DNA of 64,000 bases from Rhizophagus clarus (Eukaryota; Glomeromycota; Glomeromycetes; Glomerales; Glomeraceae): assembly GCA_015698045.1 (NCBI GenBank), contig BLAL01000259.1, positions 682,001 to 746,000 on the forward strand. The letters run 5' to 3'. The translations under genes were made by a program, and so were the position numbers. Below the pieces are notes generated by a model that saw only the letters and a program-made list of their open reading frames with translations, searched no databases and was not told the origin of the DNA. Positions 35,350 through 47,640 of this stretch are shown piece after piece; position 1 is the first letter of the stretch, and each line of letters starts with the position of its first letter.

Positions 35350-36581
35350 TAAAGTTGCCTGCAGAAACTCAATAGGCCAATGTCAAAATGTCAAAACTAA
35401 AAATATGTCAAAATGCCGAAATGCCAGAATAGTTTTGACATGTCAAAATTGCCAAAACTGTACGAAATTACCAAAATAGTTTCGGCATGTCAAAATTGCC
35501 GAAATTAAAACATCACTCTCGTGATATATAAAATATTAAGATTTTAGTCACAATTTGATTCAAAATTGAACGATCCTAATTAATAAAGTTTATATAGATA
35601 TTGATAAAGTTTGATACAAGTTTGATACAAGTTTGATACAAGTTTGATAAATTGATTGTAATTTGTAACGTCCCGGCCATATATCATGCATATTAAAAAT
35701 TTAGTAAAAAAAAAATTTAAAATTAAACATGTAAAAAACTAAAATTTATTGCAATACTTTATTTTATTGTTATAATTGAAATTGATTTCTGGATTAAATA
35801 ATAAATTATTACATTTAAAAAAAGTTTTTATATTATTGCTTGTAATAAAAAAATTTTATTGACCAAGTTCATCTAAAAGTCAGACAACCTAAAAAAATAA
35901 AAAAGAAATGTTAGTACATTTCTTTTAATATATTAAAAAATTCCTCCTACTTTCCACTAAATTTACTTACGTACATTTCAAGTTCGGGTTCATTCAAGAA
36001 GTCTGGCAACCTAAAGAAAAAAAAAAAGAAATAGAAGAAACGTTAGTATATTTCTTCAATATATTAAAAAAAAATCCCCTCCCACTCCTCACTAACTTAC
36101 TTGCGTACATTTCAAGTCCGGGTTCATTCAAGAAGTCTGGTAATCTAAAGAAAAAAAAAAAGAAATAGAAGAAACGTTAGTATGTTTCTTCAATATATTA
36201 AAAAAAAATCCCCTCCCATTCCCCCACTAACTTACTTGCGCACATTCCAAGTTCAGGTTCGTCCAAGAAGTCTGGCAACCTAAAGCAAAAAAAAATAAAA
36301 ATAAAATTTTTTTTTTATCCGGTTTAAAAAAAACCGTAACCATTTTTTTTTTCCAAAAAAAAAGATTATTTACAATCAGTAAATTGGCTCATATGACCGA
36401 TATCAAAACTGATCAGAAATCTGCAAACCGCAGATTAGTGAATGCTGAAACTATCGAAATAGTTTCAGCATGTCAAAACTATTTCGGCATTTCAACAAAT
36501 CAGAAGGTCAATGTCAAAATGTCGAAATAGTTTCGACAATTTCAACATGTCAAAACTTCTTAGTTTCGGCAGGCAACTTTA
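35350..36581. mobile_element. 1.23-kb non-autonomous hAT-type element inside the polymerase fossil
   Basis: Inverted ends TAAAGTTGCCTGCMGAAACT are flanked by a perfect 8-bp duplication ATCCTGGG (35342..35349 and 36582..36589). Both ends carry many copies of TGTCAAAAYTR and TTTCGGCAT motifs. The middle holds three 44-nt exon-like cassettes and a fourth acceptor on the minus strand. No transposase is present. Confidence 0.92.
35888..36281 (-). other. Three tandem 44-nt exon-like cassettes
   Basis: On the minus strand, blocks 36236..36279, 36101..36144 and 35967..36010 are each exactly 44 nt and nearly identical (GACTTCTTG, GAACC, ACTTG). Each is preceded by TACTAAC, a T run and CTTTAG (or TCTTTAG), and followed by GTAAG or GTAAA. 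A fourth acceptor at 35889 starts a divergent block without a clear donor, as a last exon would. The repeat period is about 135 bp. The pattern suggests a spliced transcript made by the element. Confidence 0.55.
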
Positions 36582-38610
36582 ATCCTGGGATGCCATGCTT
36601 AAGATAACCAAGGTCAAGATCAAACTATTCACAGAAATGGCCATGCATGACTTCATTGAAAAGGCCAAGCAGGTGGTATTGCTATGGCAGTACATAGACA
36701 TTTTAAAGCAAATAATCCTAGCATTGGAGAGGAATTTGACCCATCCCAATCCACAACATGGATCTCATATGTCGATGCAAATAATCTTTATGGATGGGCA
36801 ATGAGTCAGTTCCTTCCAGTTGGAAATTATAAGTGGGTTGCTAGTTGGAAATATCTAAAGAATAATCCCAAAATGCAAAAGAAATATCTTGAAATGATTC
36901 TTAAGACTAGGGCAGATGCACAACGTGGATTCTTCCTAATGATTAATTCTCATTTCCCCTAAAAACTCACAACTATTTGAGGGACTTACCACCAGCTGTG
37001 GAAAATGTCGCAATAAAAAAGGATATGCTATGCCCATATAATGCCAGGCTTGTGAATGATATGGATGGTGGGTGATTCTATGCAACAGAAAAACTAGTCT
37101 CTCATCTTGGCCCACGAAAAAATTATGTCATTCATTATCAAGAGCTCCAGTATTATATAAAGTTAGGCATGGTTGTAGATGAGGTCACAGAAATCTTGTC
37201 ATTCGACCAGATAAATTGGTTGGCCCTATATATTGCTAAGAATACAAAGTTGCGCCAGAAAGCCAAGAATGCTTTCGAAAAAGACTTCTTCAAGCTCATG
37301 AATAATTCAGTATATGGCAAGACTATGGAAAATGTTCGAAAGTACCAGGATGTTAAGATCATGGCCTGTAATAATGAGTCAGATAAGAAAAAGTTTCTCA
37401 AGAAAATACGTAGTCCAGATTTCAAATATGGCAGACCGCTTGGAGATACACTAGTAGGCGCACATATGGGAAAGGCAAGTGTAGTTCTCAACAAGTCTAT
37501 CATAGTTAGAGCATCCATTTTAGGACTCAGCAAGCTCCTAATGTACCACTTCTGGTATAACTATGTAAAGAAAAAATATGGGGATAAGGCTAGACTTGGA
37601 TATATTGATACTGATTCCTTTATATTTATGGTTGAGACTGAAGATATCTATAAAGATATGGCAGAGCGACCAGACATCTTTGATCTTAATGATTCGAAAA
37701 CTATTAGGCTTTTCAAAGATGAGACTCCAGGAAATGTGATTACTGAGTCATTTCACATCCGGACAAAATCATACCACTACATCTTGGCTGATAAATCCAC
37801 AAAGTCGAAGCATAAAGGGGTCAGCAAGAAGGGTATGAATGAAATGGCAGAGAACACATATCCCGAAAGTAAATCCCCATTAATTCAAGTATATCAGGAT
37901 TGTCTATTCCAGAAAAAGGTATTCTATGCCAAGAATATAGGATTCCGATCAAAAGATCAGTTTATAACTTTGGTCGAGTCTGAGATGAAGGCTCTTTGTC
38001 CCATAAATACTAAGCACTGGATATTATCAGATGGGATAACTACTTTACCATATGGGCATTGGTGCATTATGATTTATAAAAATATGGTAAAAGCTGGTAT
38101 TCCTCATGAACAGGCAGAAAAAAGAGCTATGAAGGTCAAGCTCCCAGAAAAATATCAAAACGAATGTGTGTCTCACATATCTAGCCTTCAGCCATAAGCT
38201 AGATAGTGATGTGTAGTCAGATCACATACATTATTATATTATTTTTCTGACGTAATAATATTCAGTTATAAACATAACACTCAAAATGGCATACATAAAA
38301 TGTAAAATATGGCCTTTTTCTGATGACCTAATACATCAAGAAGAGCGATGAAAAGCAATGAAAACAGGACATAGGCACTACACAGTCAAGGCATTAATTG
38401 ATACATCATCCAGAGCAAATAAAATTAGCAAAAGCTTAGCCGATAGGCTTGGAAGAAAATATGGTAATCATTATAAGAATAAAAAGGTGATAAACTCATT
38501 GGGTACTATAGATTGTCTATATTTATCCCTCCGATATAAGGAGAAAGATAGACTAGTATCTGGTAGTACAATATTTTTAATGATTTTGAGGTTATCAAAA
38601 AGCCATGTGC

Positions 38611-41600
38611 TATACTTGTAGCTGAAACCCCCTTAGTTTTGGCCAAGGTTTCGGCTTTAGGTTTTGGCCAGTTTCGGTTTACAAAACCATTTTCTGAAAC
38701 TGAAACCCTGGCCAAAATCTGAAACCTTGGCTGAAATCTGAAACTTAAGTCTGAAACCTTTTATCAGGCCAAAACCTTAAAATGGAAATCAGATCAGTTG
38801 ATCAGATCAACTGATCTAATCTAATCTCTTTTTTTTACATCGCGTTCATTTTTTTCTATACACGTTCTTTATATTTTCCACTTTACAATTCACAATTTCG
38901 CACTTCACAATTTACCGTAGTTATTTTATATTTTATATTCTATTCCCCTATAATCTTAAATGTTAGAAAATAAAAATATAAAATGTCATCCAATTCTTCA
39001 AAGAAAATAGGTGGACGACCTATTAGTAAAATATGGGAATGGATTATAAAAGGAGACCCTGTATCTAATTCTAAAGGATACTACTCGGCAATTTGTTCAT
39101 TTTGTGAATTTCATTGGACCACAGCTAAAATGGCGAAACTTAAAAGACATTATGATTGTAACAAGATTGATTCTGAAACAAAAATCAATGTCTTAATGAT
39201 GTTAACAAGTAATAATGAAGATTCAGAGGATGATAGCACTACAACATCAACCACTAAATCTAGTAAGAAACGAAAATCAAGTGATACTAGATCACAGACT
39301 TGTATAGATGATCATTATGAAAATTTTCCTACTCCACTAGTCAAAGAAGATCAAATTAATAAAGCATTGGCAAAAATGTTTGTATGTTGTAATTTGCCAT
39401 TTTCTCTTATTGAACACCCCTTCTTTATTGAATTTATTAAGATTTTACGTACTACTTATAATCTTCCAAGCCGTTGGGTCCTAACAGAAACCCTTATTAT
39501 TCAGGAAGTATCCAGAATTACACTCAAAGTTAATAGAATTATTGAGGAAGAAAATAATCTTACCATTGCTTTTGATGGGTGGACCAATTCTACTGGGCAA
39601 TCAATTTATGACTATTGTTTAATTACTGAGGAGCGTAAAGAATATTTATGGTGTTCAAAGAATTATTCTGATGTCTCCCATCATACTGGCGCATTTCTTG
39701 GCAATGAAATCATTAAAATTGTAGATGATATTAGTCCTGAAAAAGTGGCTGTGATAGTTACAGATAATGCGCCAGATGCACGTGTTGCTCGAAGGATTCT
39801 TTGTGAAAAATACCCTCATATTCTTAATATTCAATGTATGACTCATTGTATTAACCTAATTACGAAAGATGTATGCAAACACATATTTGTTGCAGATACA
39901 GTTCAGAAAGTTGGTGTTATTCATCAGTATTTTACAATGTCTTACGCTCCATGTCAATTTCTGAAGGATGCAATTAAAATTTTACAAATTAAAGAAGGAG
40001 AATTAAAAAGTCATACAAAAACACGCTGGTCTATTATGTGGGACTGCATTAATTCTATTGTAAGACTTGAGTTTGCTTTTGCGAGGGTAAGTGTTCATAT
40101 GTATATTACATTATATAATAAATTATTATATAATATTTATTAATTATTTAATTTATTGTTTTTTAATTTTTATTTTATTTATTTAGATTTTTTTAGAATA
40201 TGGAAATGATATCAAAAATTGGGTCAAAGATATTCTTTATGACCGAAATTTTTATGAAAATTGTCGAATTATTACATCCATTCTTCATTCACTTAAGGTT
40301 ACAGTAGGATGTTTAGAATCAAGAACATCATCACTTGCTGATTGCTATATTCATTTATTGTCATTAGCAAGTGCAGTTTATCATATGCCAAACCAAAATA
40401 TTGAATTTAAAAATCATTGTGTGATTAAATTTAATGAACGGTATAACGAATTTTCTGATGATCTTTTTCTTTTGGCATTTTTTTGCATCCTCGTTATCAT
40501 GGTAAGTTGTGATTTATTTATTTTAAAAATTTATCAATAATTAGAATCATTTATCATAAATTTATTCTTATTTTATTTTTTTTTATTAGGTAATGGTATA
40601 AATCCAAGTAACATCCATAATATTACTGTTAAAGCAGCGCAGATTTGAAAGAATATAGGACATGATCAAGAATCATGTGGAAAACTACTTTCTCAAATGC
40701 GAAAATACATGAAAAATAAAGCACCATTTAATCAACATTATAATTATAAATTAGATACACCAATCATTTGGTGGGAAACTGCTCAAAATACTAAGGAAGA
40801 ATGGGAATTACAAGCTTTAGCACTTTGGCTTTTTGCTGTTTCTCCACACAGTGCTTCTTGTGAGCGTTCCTTTTCAGTTTTAGGATGGTTTTATGGTCAA
40901 AGATGTACAAAATTAGCTGTAGATCAGGTAGAAGGTATGTGTAAATTGCATACTTATTATATTACAAATGCAAAGCGTGAATTGCCTTATTATGCAATTG
41001 ATACTTCTGAAAGTTCATTACGTGAAAAAATGATAGATACTTTAACAGAAATTAGTGATGAGTTAGTTGGTGAAGGAGATTATGATTTTTTGTATGAGGA
41101 AAATATAATTGATACAATTATTGACATGTCTAAAATGTATAATCTAAATGTTGCTTTAGATATAGATATTGATTCACATATTTTTAATATGGAACAAAAT
41201 GAATCTGAGGAAGATGAAGTAATAGTTAGTCAAAGGAGACAAACTGTTGTATTGGATCCAGAATGTGAAGATTATGATATTGAGGCATTGATAGCTAAAG
41301 AAATGAATGATGATAATGGAAGTTAAATTTTATTGATTTTATTTTAATTTTAATATTTTAGCAATTTTATATATAGCGAATTTTAATCTTTAGTAATTTT
41401 TTATAATTTTTAGTTTATTTTTTAGTAATTATTAGCTTATATTATAACAATAATATCATTAATGTAATCATAATTAGTAATAAGTATAATAAAATAAATA
41501 AATAAATGCATTCTTAGGTTTCGGCCTATAGTATAAAATTTAAAAATTAATTTTGGCCTATATAAAGTTTTGGCCAGAGTTTCAGATTTTGGTATTAGTT

Positions 41601-41664
41601 TCGAACTAAAGTTTCAGACTTTTGGATTTGGCCATACCCTTGAGAGGTTTCGGCTACAAGTATA
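38611..41664 (+). mobile_element. hAT-3, a 3.05-kb nearly intact hAT transposon
   Basis: Inverted ends TATACTTGTAGCYGAAACC are flanked by a perfect 8-bp duplication CCATGTGC (38603..38610 and 41665..41672). Both subterminal regions repeat GTTTCGGC, TTTTGGCC and CTGAAACC motifs many times. The transposase gene between them keeps all domains and all splice sites. It is the youngest-looking autonomous-type element in the window. Confidence 0.96.
38983..41326 (+). pseudogene. hAT transposase of hAT-3, three exons, two small lesions
   Basis: Exon 1 (38983..40086) starts MSSNSSKKIGGRPISKIWEW and holds a BED-type zinc finger (ICSFCEFHWTT, then KRHYDCNK) and the catalytic core (IAFDGWTNSTG, VIVTDNAPDARVA, QCMTHCINLI, KTRWSIMWD). 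Exon 2 (40187..40501) continues with CLESRTSSLADCYIHLLSLA. Exon 3 (40590..41326) ends in the dimerisation domain (FAVSPHSASCERSFSVLGWF). Introns have GTAAGT donors and TTTAG or TTAG acceptors. Two flaws are visible. A run of seven T near 40479..40485, where eight would keep the frame (HPRYHG), shifts exon 2. An in-frame TGA at 40646..40648 falls where a Trp is expected. Both could be recent decay or sequence error. About 735 residues would be the family-like length. Confidence 0.88.
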
Positions 41665-42125
41665 CCATGTGCTGATCTTGTATTAGGATTATCATGGCTA
41701 TACCTTCGTAATGCAAAAATTGATATACAGAAAGAAGGGATAAAAATCTATGGCGATTTTGTGCCATTTTGCAAGGGTCCAGATAATTCTGATTCTGAGG
41801 CAGAGTCATCCAAATCTGATTCAACCGAGCTTAGAAAGAGGGTTAAAAAGTTAGAACAAACTGTAGACTGGATAGGAACTTACATAGAAAAGCAAACTGG
41901 CCTAGAGACTGGCAAAGAACTAACAGATTCATCTGAGTCAAGTTTAGCTGAAGAAGCTTATACGATAGAGGAACCCAGGGAATCTGATTCAGGTAATATG
42001 CTACCTATCATCATAAAAAGAAAGATTCACAATGAGAATAAAAAATCTGTCAATAAGAAGGTGAAACCTAGAAGGAATCCAACCTGAGCTTATAGAAATA
42101 ATTGAATTGGCTAAATTATCTAATA

Positions 42126-42332
42126 ATGGGTAAGAAATCAAAAAATAATAGGCGCAAGATTGCAGGTAAGTTTACTAATAATCCCATGCAGTATTTGCCA
42201 TTATGCAATCTGACCAAATATGAGCACATATATGATAAGGCAACTGGCTTTATCACTGTCAAGAATATAAAGGAAGACAGGATTGTTAGTGTGTTTGATT
42301 ATCCTGAACTGTGCGAATATCTAAGAACCTGA
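42126..42332 (+). CDS. Small ORF of unknown function in the fossil region
   Basis: I do not recognise this 68-residue frame. It starts MGKKSKNNRRKIAGKF, so it is basic at the N-terminus, and then has a short hydrophobic/aromatic segment. It follows the protease-like ORF in the same direction and probably belongs to the same fossil element. Confidence 0.35.
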   Translation: MGKKSKNNRRKIAGKFTNNPMQYLPLCNLTKYEHIYDKATGFITVKNIKEDRIVSVFDYPELCEYLRT

Positions 42333-42423
42333 ACCAGTTCAGAGTAGTGAACAGCTAAATATTGCATAATTTTATTTTTTCTTCCCATTAATTAGACTAA
42401 CTTCCGCAGTACTGAAGGTAAGA

Positions 42424-42630
42424 ATGGAAAGTGAGCGCCAAGCCAAAAGAATCCCAGAGGGACCAAGTGAAAAAGATTTATCCAATAATTTATTTAGCGA
42501 TCTGGAAGAGCTAACCAAAGTATTTGAGAAAAATTTGGAGGGACTAGAAAACCTTGTAAAATTGTTTAAAAGTGATGTGAGTAAAATGTTTGATAATTCC
42601 AATCCCAATTTCCCCAAGCAGATCAATTAA
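42424..42630 (+). CDS. Small coiled-coil ORF of unknown function
   Basis: A 68-residue frame with a leucine/lysine heptad pattern in its second half (LEELTKVFEKNLEGLENLVK). It begins on an ATG and ends QIN. No domain is recognised. It lies 90 bp after the previous small ORF in the same direction. Confidence 0.35.
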   Translation: MESERQAKRIPEGPSEKDLSNNLFSDLEELTKVFEKNLEGLENLVKLFKSDVSKMFDNSNPNFPKQIN

Positions 42631-42639
42631 TGCTAGTCT

Positions 42640-43849
42640 GGAAAAATGATCATCATCTCAGAAGAATTGCTGAACCATGCACTGCGCCTTCGGCCAAATT
42701 GTGCGACAAAATAAATGATCACACAAGCAGGTCTGTGTGACAGGGAAATTTCTCACATATCAAGTGAAAGAAATTACTATTCTTATTTTTTCCCTAAACA
42801 AATATGAGAAAAATGTAAAAGAAGGTCTAGTTGCAACACAGGGCCTACCATATAAGTAGATGATAACGTCAAAACCATATGTTATGGAGGGCTGAGGGAG
42901 TCACAATTTCAAGATCGTCAGGCGTAAAGCCAACTATATGTTTTGCAAAGTAGATCTCCATGTGAAAAGGTATGAGGATTTCATTTACATGTGCTTTTAT
43001 AGAACTCTTAGCATCAGACGACAATGTTAATCATATACCTGCTGGCTTTTTATTATTCTGCAAGCCTAGAAACAAATATAAAGCGCGAAAATACAGGTAG
43101 AAGTTGAGTCAACCTTCCCGCATAAAATTATGGTGCGTATATATTAAAAGTTGTGCTTTCATACGAGCAAAGCTTTTCCTCACTATAAACCTTGTATTTA
43201 GGAAAGCACAAACGAAATCACGTTTAACTGTATTATTGTTTCTATTGGTCCACTTCATGGTCTTCAACTCGGCGAAGTTACCCCAGTCGTTACAGTTAAC
43301 AAGAATCAAATAGTTAGCATACTTGAAGTCGCAATTCAAAGCACATTGCAGGCACCATTTAATAGTGTTTGCTTAAAACTTTTTTGAACTCCTGATGAGA
43401 TGTGTATGCAACCGCAGGACTTGGTTTCCTCTTTTTTTAATACACAACATCAATTAGAGCATTACCATATTGTTGTTCATCTGTTGTAAGAATAATTTTG
43501 TATCGTGTAGTGCGATAAGCCTAGACGTTATGTATCACAGGCAAAGTCCCAAACATTTGTATTTATTTTTGTATAATATATTAAAAAAAATTTTTCTTGA
43601 CAAATGGAATCTCGTTCAAGAACTTCAAAAGGCTATATTATGCTAAAAATAGCCGAATATGCACTGTATTTTTTTCCTGATTGCTGTCTGAACATTGTCT
43701 GATCTGTGATGAAACACTGTCTAAAACACTATCAGAACACTGTCCGATCTGTGATGAAACACTGTCTCAACACTTAACTGTTTTATAATGCTGTTTTAAC
43801 CTACAGGGAAAACAGAATTTTTTACCACAATGCATGCATGTACGGTCTG
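42640..43849. other. Unresolved stretch of the fossil region
   Basis: On the minus strand, coding-like pieces occur at about 42880..43030 (KAHVNEILIPFHMEIYFAKH) and 43109..43339 (KRDFVCAFLNTRFIVRKSFA). I cannot assign them to a family. At 43680..43770 a repeat pairs GAACACTGTCYGATCTGTGA with GATGAAACACTGTCT. No intact gene is seen. Confidence 0.4.
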
Positions 43850-46800
43850 CTAGTTTTTTTTTACAGATTCTGGTTCTTTTCCTACAGTAAAAACATTACG
43901 CTGAGATTTGTGAACTGATAGGGGGATGGTAATAGTTTTTCCGTTAGATGTGGCTTTAAATTCTCCTTTTATTAAAGGCTCCCATCCAGCCTGATATTGC
44001 CATTGTGTTCCAAGAATTACTAAAGATTTAGCATTTCCATCCTGATCTTTTTCCGCAGGCACAACAGAAAATTCATCTGTTATAGTGGCTGTATTTTCTC
44101 CGGAACCAATTGTTATGGGAATATTGTCCATAGTGCCGATAGATATAGATTGACTTGCGACTCCATTAAGCCTATGAATTTTTTTCCTATTAATTTTAAT
44201 ACCTAACAGCTCTTCGACAAGTTCAGCAATATTATCAGAAAATATGGAAGAATCAGAGCCCGTATCAATCATTGCGCAAGGTATTACCAAACCTCCTATT
44301 TTACAATAAATAGTCGCAACATCATCGGCATCCTTTATTTGTAAAAAATTTATCTCTAGAGGCTTGGGCCAGTATATATGAACTATGTCACTTTTTTTTT
44401 CTGCTGAATGATTCTGGGCATATACCTTAATAGCATGGTTTAGAATATGGGAAGGTGCGGTCTCTTAATGATTCTCTGAATTGTTAACTATTATACCATC
44501 CATGGTATCGATTGAAAACTTTGCATTCTCTTCTGATAGGACATCTAAAAGGGGCTTCTGCTCGGTATTTACTGCTTGTAATAGTAGAGACAAAATATCT
44601 TGAACTTTGCTTGTAACATTCTCCCATGCTAATTCCCTTCTTTTAACCGTATCATTTGGCATAACAGTATTTAAGCAATGGTCTTTTAATTTGGGAAATA
44701 TTGTATTAATAAATTTTGAAATTTCTATAAGAATCTCTCTAGGACAATGGGGGACTAATGATGATATAAAAGATTTTAAGGCTATTTGATACATAGCTAT
44801 GCGAAGCGCCTCATGGCTATTGTCTAATGATTTGCCAGCATGAGATTTGGAAGTAGGGGATTTCTTGGTTATTCCTTCTTTTGGTTTGGCGCTCTTTTTC
44901 ATAGGTACTCCACTTCGTACCACTTTTTTTTTACAGCATAGCAGTTTCGGGATTCGTCAGTATTAATATATTCATCATCTTCTTCTACTTCCTCTTCTTC
45001 AGAATCCTCTATATATTCTTCTATGTATTCTTCTTCAGAGTCTTCAGGATCTTCTACCTCATTCTGGTATACATGATTAACCTTCTTAGTCCGCTTGCCT
45101 TTGGGGCAATTAACCTTTATATGACCAGCCTTTCTACATGCTGAGCAATTCCTGGTTTGCTTAGCTTTTTGTACCACTTTTCTAACAACTTTTTTCGTGG
45201 CATATGCACTTTTGGGTGTAAAGGGGCTCTTTCTAACATGAGCTGTTTGACCTCCTAATCTCTTTTTAAGTTCTTCATAAATAAAATTTTCTAATGTTGC
45301 ATCATCTATTCCTATTCCTGTATAAGCCAAATCTCTTGCTAGACGAATTTTGAAATCATCTTTTTGTGGTTGAGCTATATAATTAACTGGAGCTATTGTA
45401 TGAGCTTGTATTCTTTTGCCTGCACTTTAATACCATATATTATGCAAGTCTGTAAAAAATGCAATGACTGTAGCAGGATTGGCAATTCTAACTCTCATTT
45501 CTAAATCAGAAGGCAATTGATTAAATAGATAAGGTAAGGCATCAGCATCTGGCATTGCTTGTACTAGTGGTTTGATTCATTTTTCATAACTATCTGAAGT
45601 ATCTGTCTCTAAAAACTTTTCATTAACAAGAGCAAATATAGCACTTCGGTTAGTCCCTACCATAACTTCTCTATATTTTTCATGCAACCAATTTAGAAAA
45701 AGAGGTTCAGTATTAATAGCTGGATTACCTGCTACATAAGGATCATTAGCAGGAACAGGTGCAAACCTACCTGTCATCTTATTTATCATAACTTGACATC
45801 TTGCAGCGGCATTAAAGGCAGCAATGGCTAAGGGACGTGCCATCTCATTTATATTTCTAAGCTTTTGATAATATACGTCTGGTGGTTCCTGCCCATTATA
45901 ATTGGGTAATTGTGCAAGTAATGGTGCTAATGTATGCATAACATCTTGTATTGTAGCCATGTTTCCTGAAGGATTGTTTTGTAAATTCAAAATAATTTGT
46001 CGTGAATTTAATTTCCTACCCTTCCATTTTTGGTATCTATTAAATACAAATGCCCGATTGAATTCTGCTAAGTCTGCCTCAGCTTTGCATCTCTGATTTA
46101 TTAGCTGAAGGATGGCTTTTTCTCCTACTAATACATTTATTCAGTTTTGTTTTCTTAAGGCTATTCTTTGACCATTAGTTTGCCTATCTTGAGCTATTTG
46201 CCACCAACGTTGACGCTCATTTACTTCATTATTATATGCCAAAGTCAGTAGTTGAGCTCTTCGAAAACATTGATTTCTAGTAGTTGTTAAATCATTCCTA
46301 AGACCATTGATTCGATCATTAGCTATACGGTATAAAACTTGCATGTTAATAGCATCTTGAGCATGTCTTTGCATAAGTCCACGAGCAGTTGTTAATGAAA
46401 TTCGTATACCATTTAATGTATTTTTAGGATTAAATGATGTATCTCCATCAATATATGCCTCTACCCGATCTAGTGCTGTAGCGATATTTATTAAAATATC
46501 AGGTATGGCTATATTTTCTTTCTCTGGTCATTCTTCTTCTTTAAAATGTTTATTACTAGATTTAGATAATTCTTGTATACGAGATTTAAGTATCTATTGT
46601 GTTTTCTAGCTGGATAATTCAATTATCATGAATAACTAATGCCTCCTCTTTTAGCTCTAGGTGATTCTGATATTTTTTAAGTTCACTTAGAATAACCTTA
46701 CATTTATCCTTTAGCTGATTAATTTCTTCATCATAAGATTGTAAATTCTTTTCAAGATGAGAAATATATCGCTCATAGGCTTTAATTTCCTCTTCAAGTT

Positions 46801-46882
46801 TGCGGATTTTCTTTTGTACTAACTTTATCCCTAGATCAAAGTTGCTGTTTAGTTGTTCAAGATATGTCTGCTTAACTTCCAT
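43850..46882 (-). mobile_element. Fossil Gag-like and retropepsin module
   Basis: Parts from 5' to 3' on the minus strand: a coiled-coil segment (46619..46882); a helical segment (46141..46374); a capsid-like segment with RPLAIAAFNAAARCQVMINK (45577..45990); a zinc knuckle CSACRKAGHIKVNC at about 45110..45155 followed by a strongly acidic stretch; another helical segment (44465..44923); and a retropepsin-like protease with AMIDTGSDSSIF and SLVILGTQWQ (43850..44290). This order is that of Gag-protease polyproteins. It is broken in several places (about five), but the readable length suggests it is not very old. No long terminal repeats were found. Confidence 0.75.
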
Positions 46883-46904
46883 TATTACCTATTATTTCTA
46901 TAGA

Positions 46905-47640
46905 TTCTGGTGAGGCTCAAAATCTTGATATTTCTATTGCTTTGAAAAAGATTTATTATCAGCCTATTGGTTATCATCAAAATGCTAAAAAATTGCATGA
47001 AGCTTCTTAAAAAGCTGGGTATGATTTTAGTTTAGATGAAGTGGAGGACTGGCTTGAAAGACAAGCTATATACTAAATACATAAGCCTCGTTCTAGATAT
47101 ATTCCTTGTGCAAGTTTTACCTCTATTACTACTCCCAATGAAGTCCATCAGGCAGATGTTCTTTACATACCCTATGACAAAGTAGGACAAGTTACTTATC
47201 TTTTTTGCCTTAATATAGTTGACGTGGCTTCGAGATATAAAGCCTCTATTTCTATTAGTGCATATAGTGTTAAGGATAGGCAGGGAATCTTAACTTCTAC
47301 TACTATTGCTCGATCACTTGAGAAAATCTATGATGATCCTAAATGTCTGGTCTGACCGAAATTATTAATTACTGATAGAGGATCAAAGTTTAAAGGTGAT
47401 TGTGAGAAATTAATGAAAGAGCATGGCATGAAAATTTAGAAGGCCAAATCTAAGCATACTATGAGTATTGTTGAAAAGTATAATCGCACCTTAGTTGAAA
47501 AGCTATTTCCTTTCCAAGATGCTTCTGATCTCTTGACTTTAGATAGACGATCCAGGGTTTGGGTAAAGAATTTGCCGATAGTTGTTGAGAACATTAATAA
47601 TTCTATCACACGTCAGCTTGGTAACCTTGTGTGTTAGCAC
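46905..47640 (+). mobile_element. Fossil rve-type integrase
   Basis: The plus strand reads an integrase-like protein, with EVHQADVLYIPYDKVGQVTY and VDVASRYKA for the first catalytic Asp region. LLITDRGSKFKGDCEKLM carries the second Asp, and IVEKYNRTLVEKLF follows with the Glu region. It is divergent from the Gag-like module, with starts only a few tens of bases apart. Integrases of this type occur in Polintons and in LTR elements. It is broken in a few places. It may be part of the same element as the Gag-like and polymerase parts; that link is inference. Confidence 0.75.

Larger units (their letters stand above)
32894..38197 (+). mobile_element. Fossil Polinton-like element part: type-B DNA polymerase
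   Basis: This is the broken remains of a viral/organellar-type (protein-primed) DNA polymerase B. Parts in order are an N-terminal zinc-finger-like segment (CSHCGKDDFKKSCDRTNHLN), an exonuclease region with IADFESL (about 34505) and FHNFRGYDSHL (about 34785), then the palm. The palm has YVDANNLYG (motif A, about 36770), NNSVYGKTMEN (motif B, about 37305) and YIDTDS (motif C, about 37600). Family knowledge places such genes in Polintons/Mavericks and related elements. It is broken in roughly half a dozen places and also carries a later DNA transposon at 35350..36581. Long clean stretches suggest moderate age. Confidence 0.85.
38358..42087 (+). mobile_element. Fossil aspartic protease-like ORF split by hAT-3
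   Basis: The left part (38358..38602) shows KALIDTSSRANKISKSLADR, close to the ALIDTGS start of retropepsin-like proteases. The part to the right of hAT-3 (from 41673) reads on into an acidic, Ser-rich segment with a short predicted coiled coil (LRKRVKKLEQTVDWI). It lies in the same direction just after the polymerase fossil and may be from the same element. It is broken, most obviously by the transposon. Confidence 0.55.

Noticed and set aside
37153-37533. Minus-strand frame in the polymerase fossil
   Set aside because: It is the antisense shadow of the polymerase motifs read on the plus strand.
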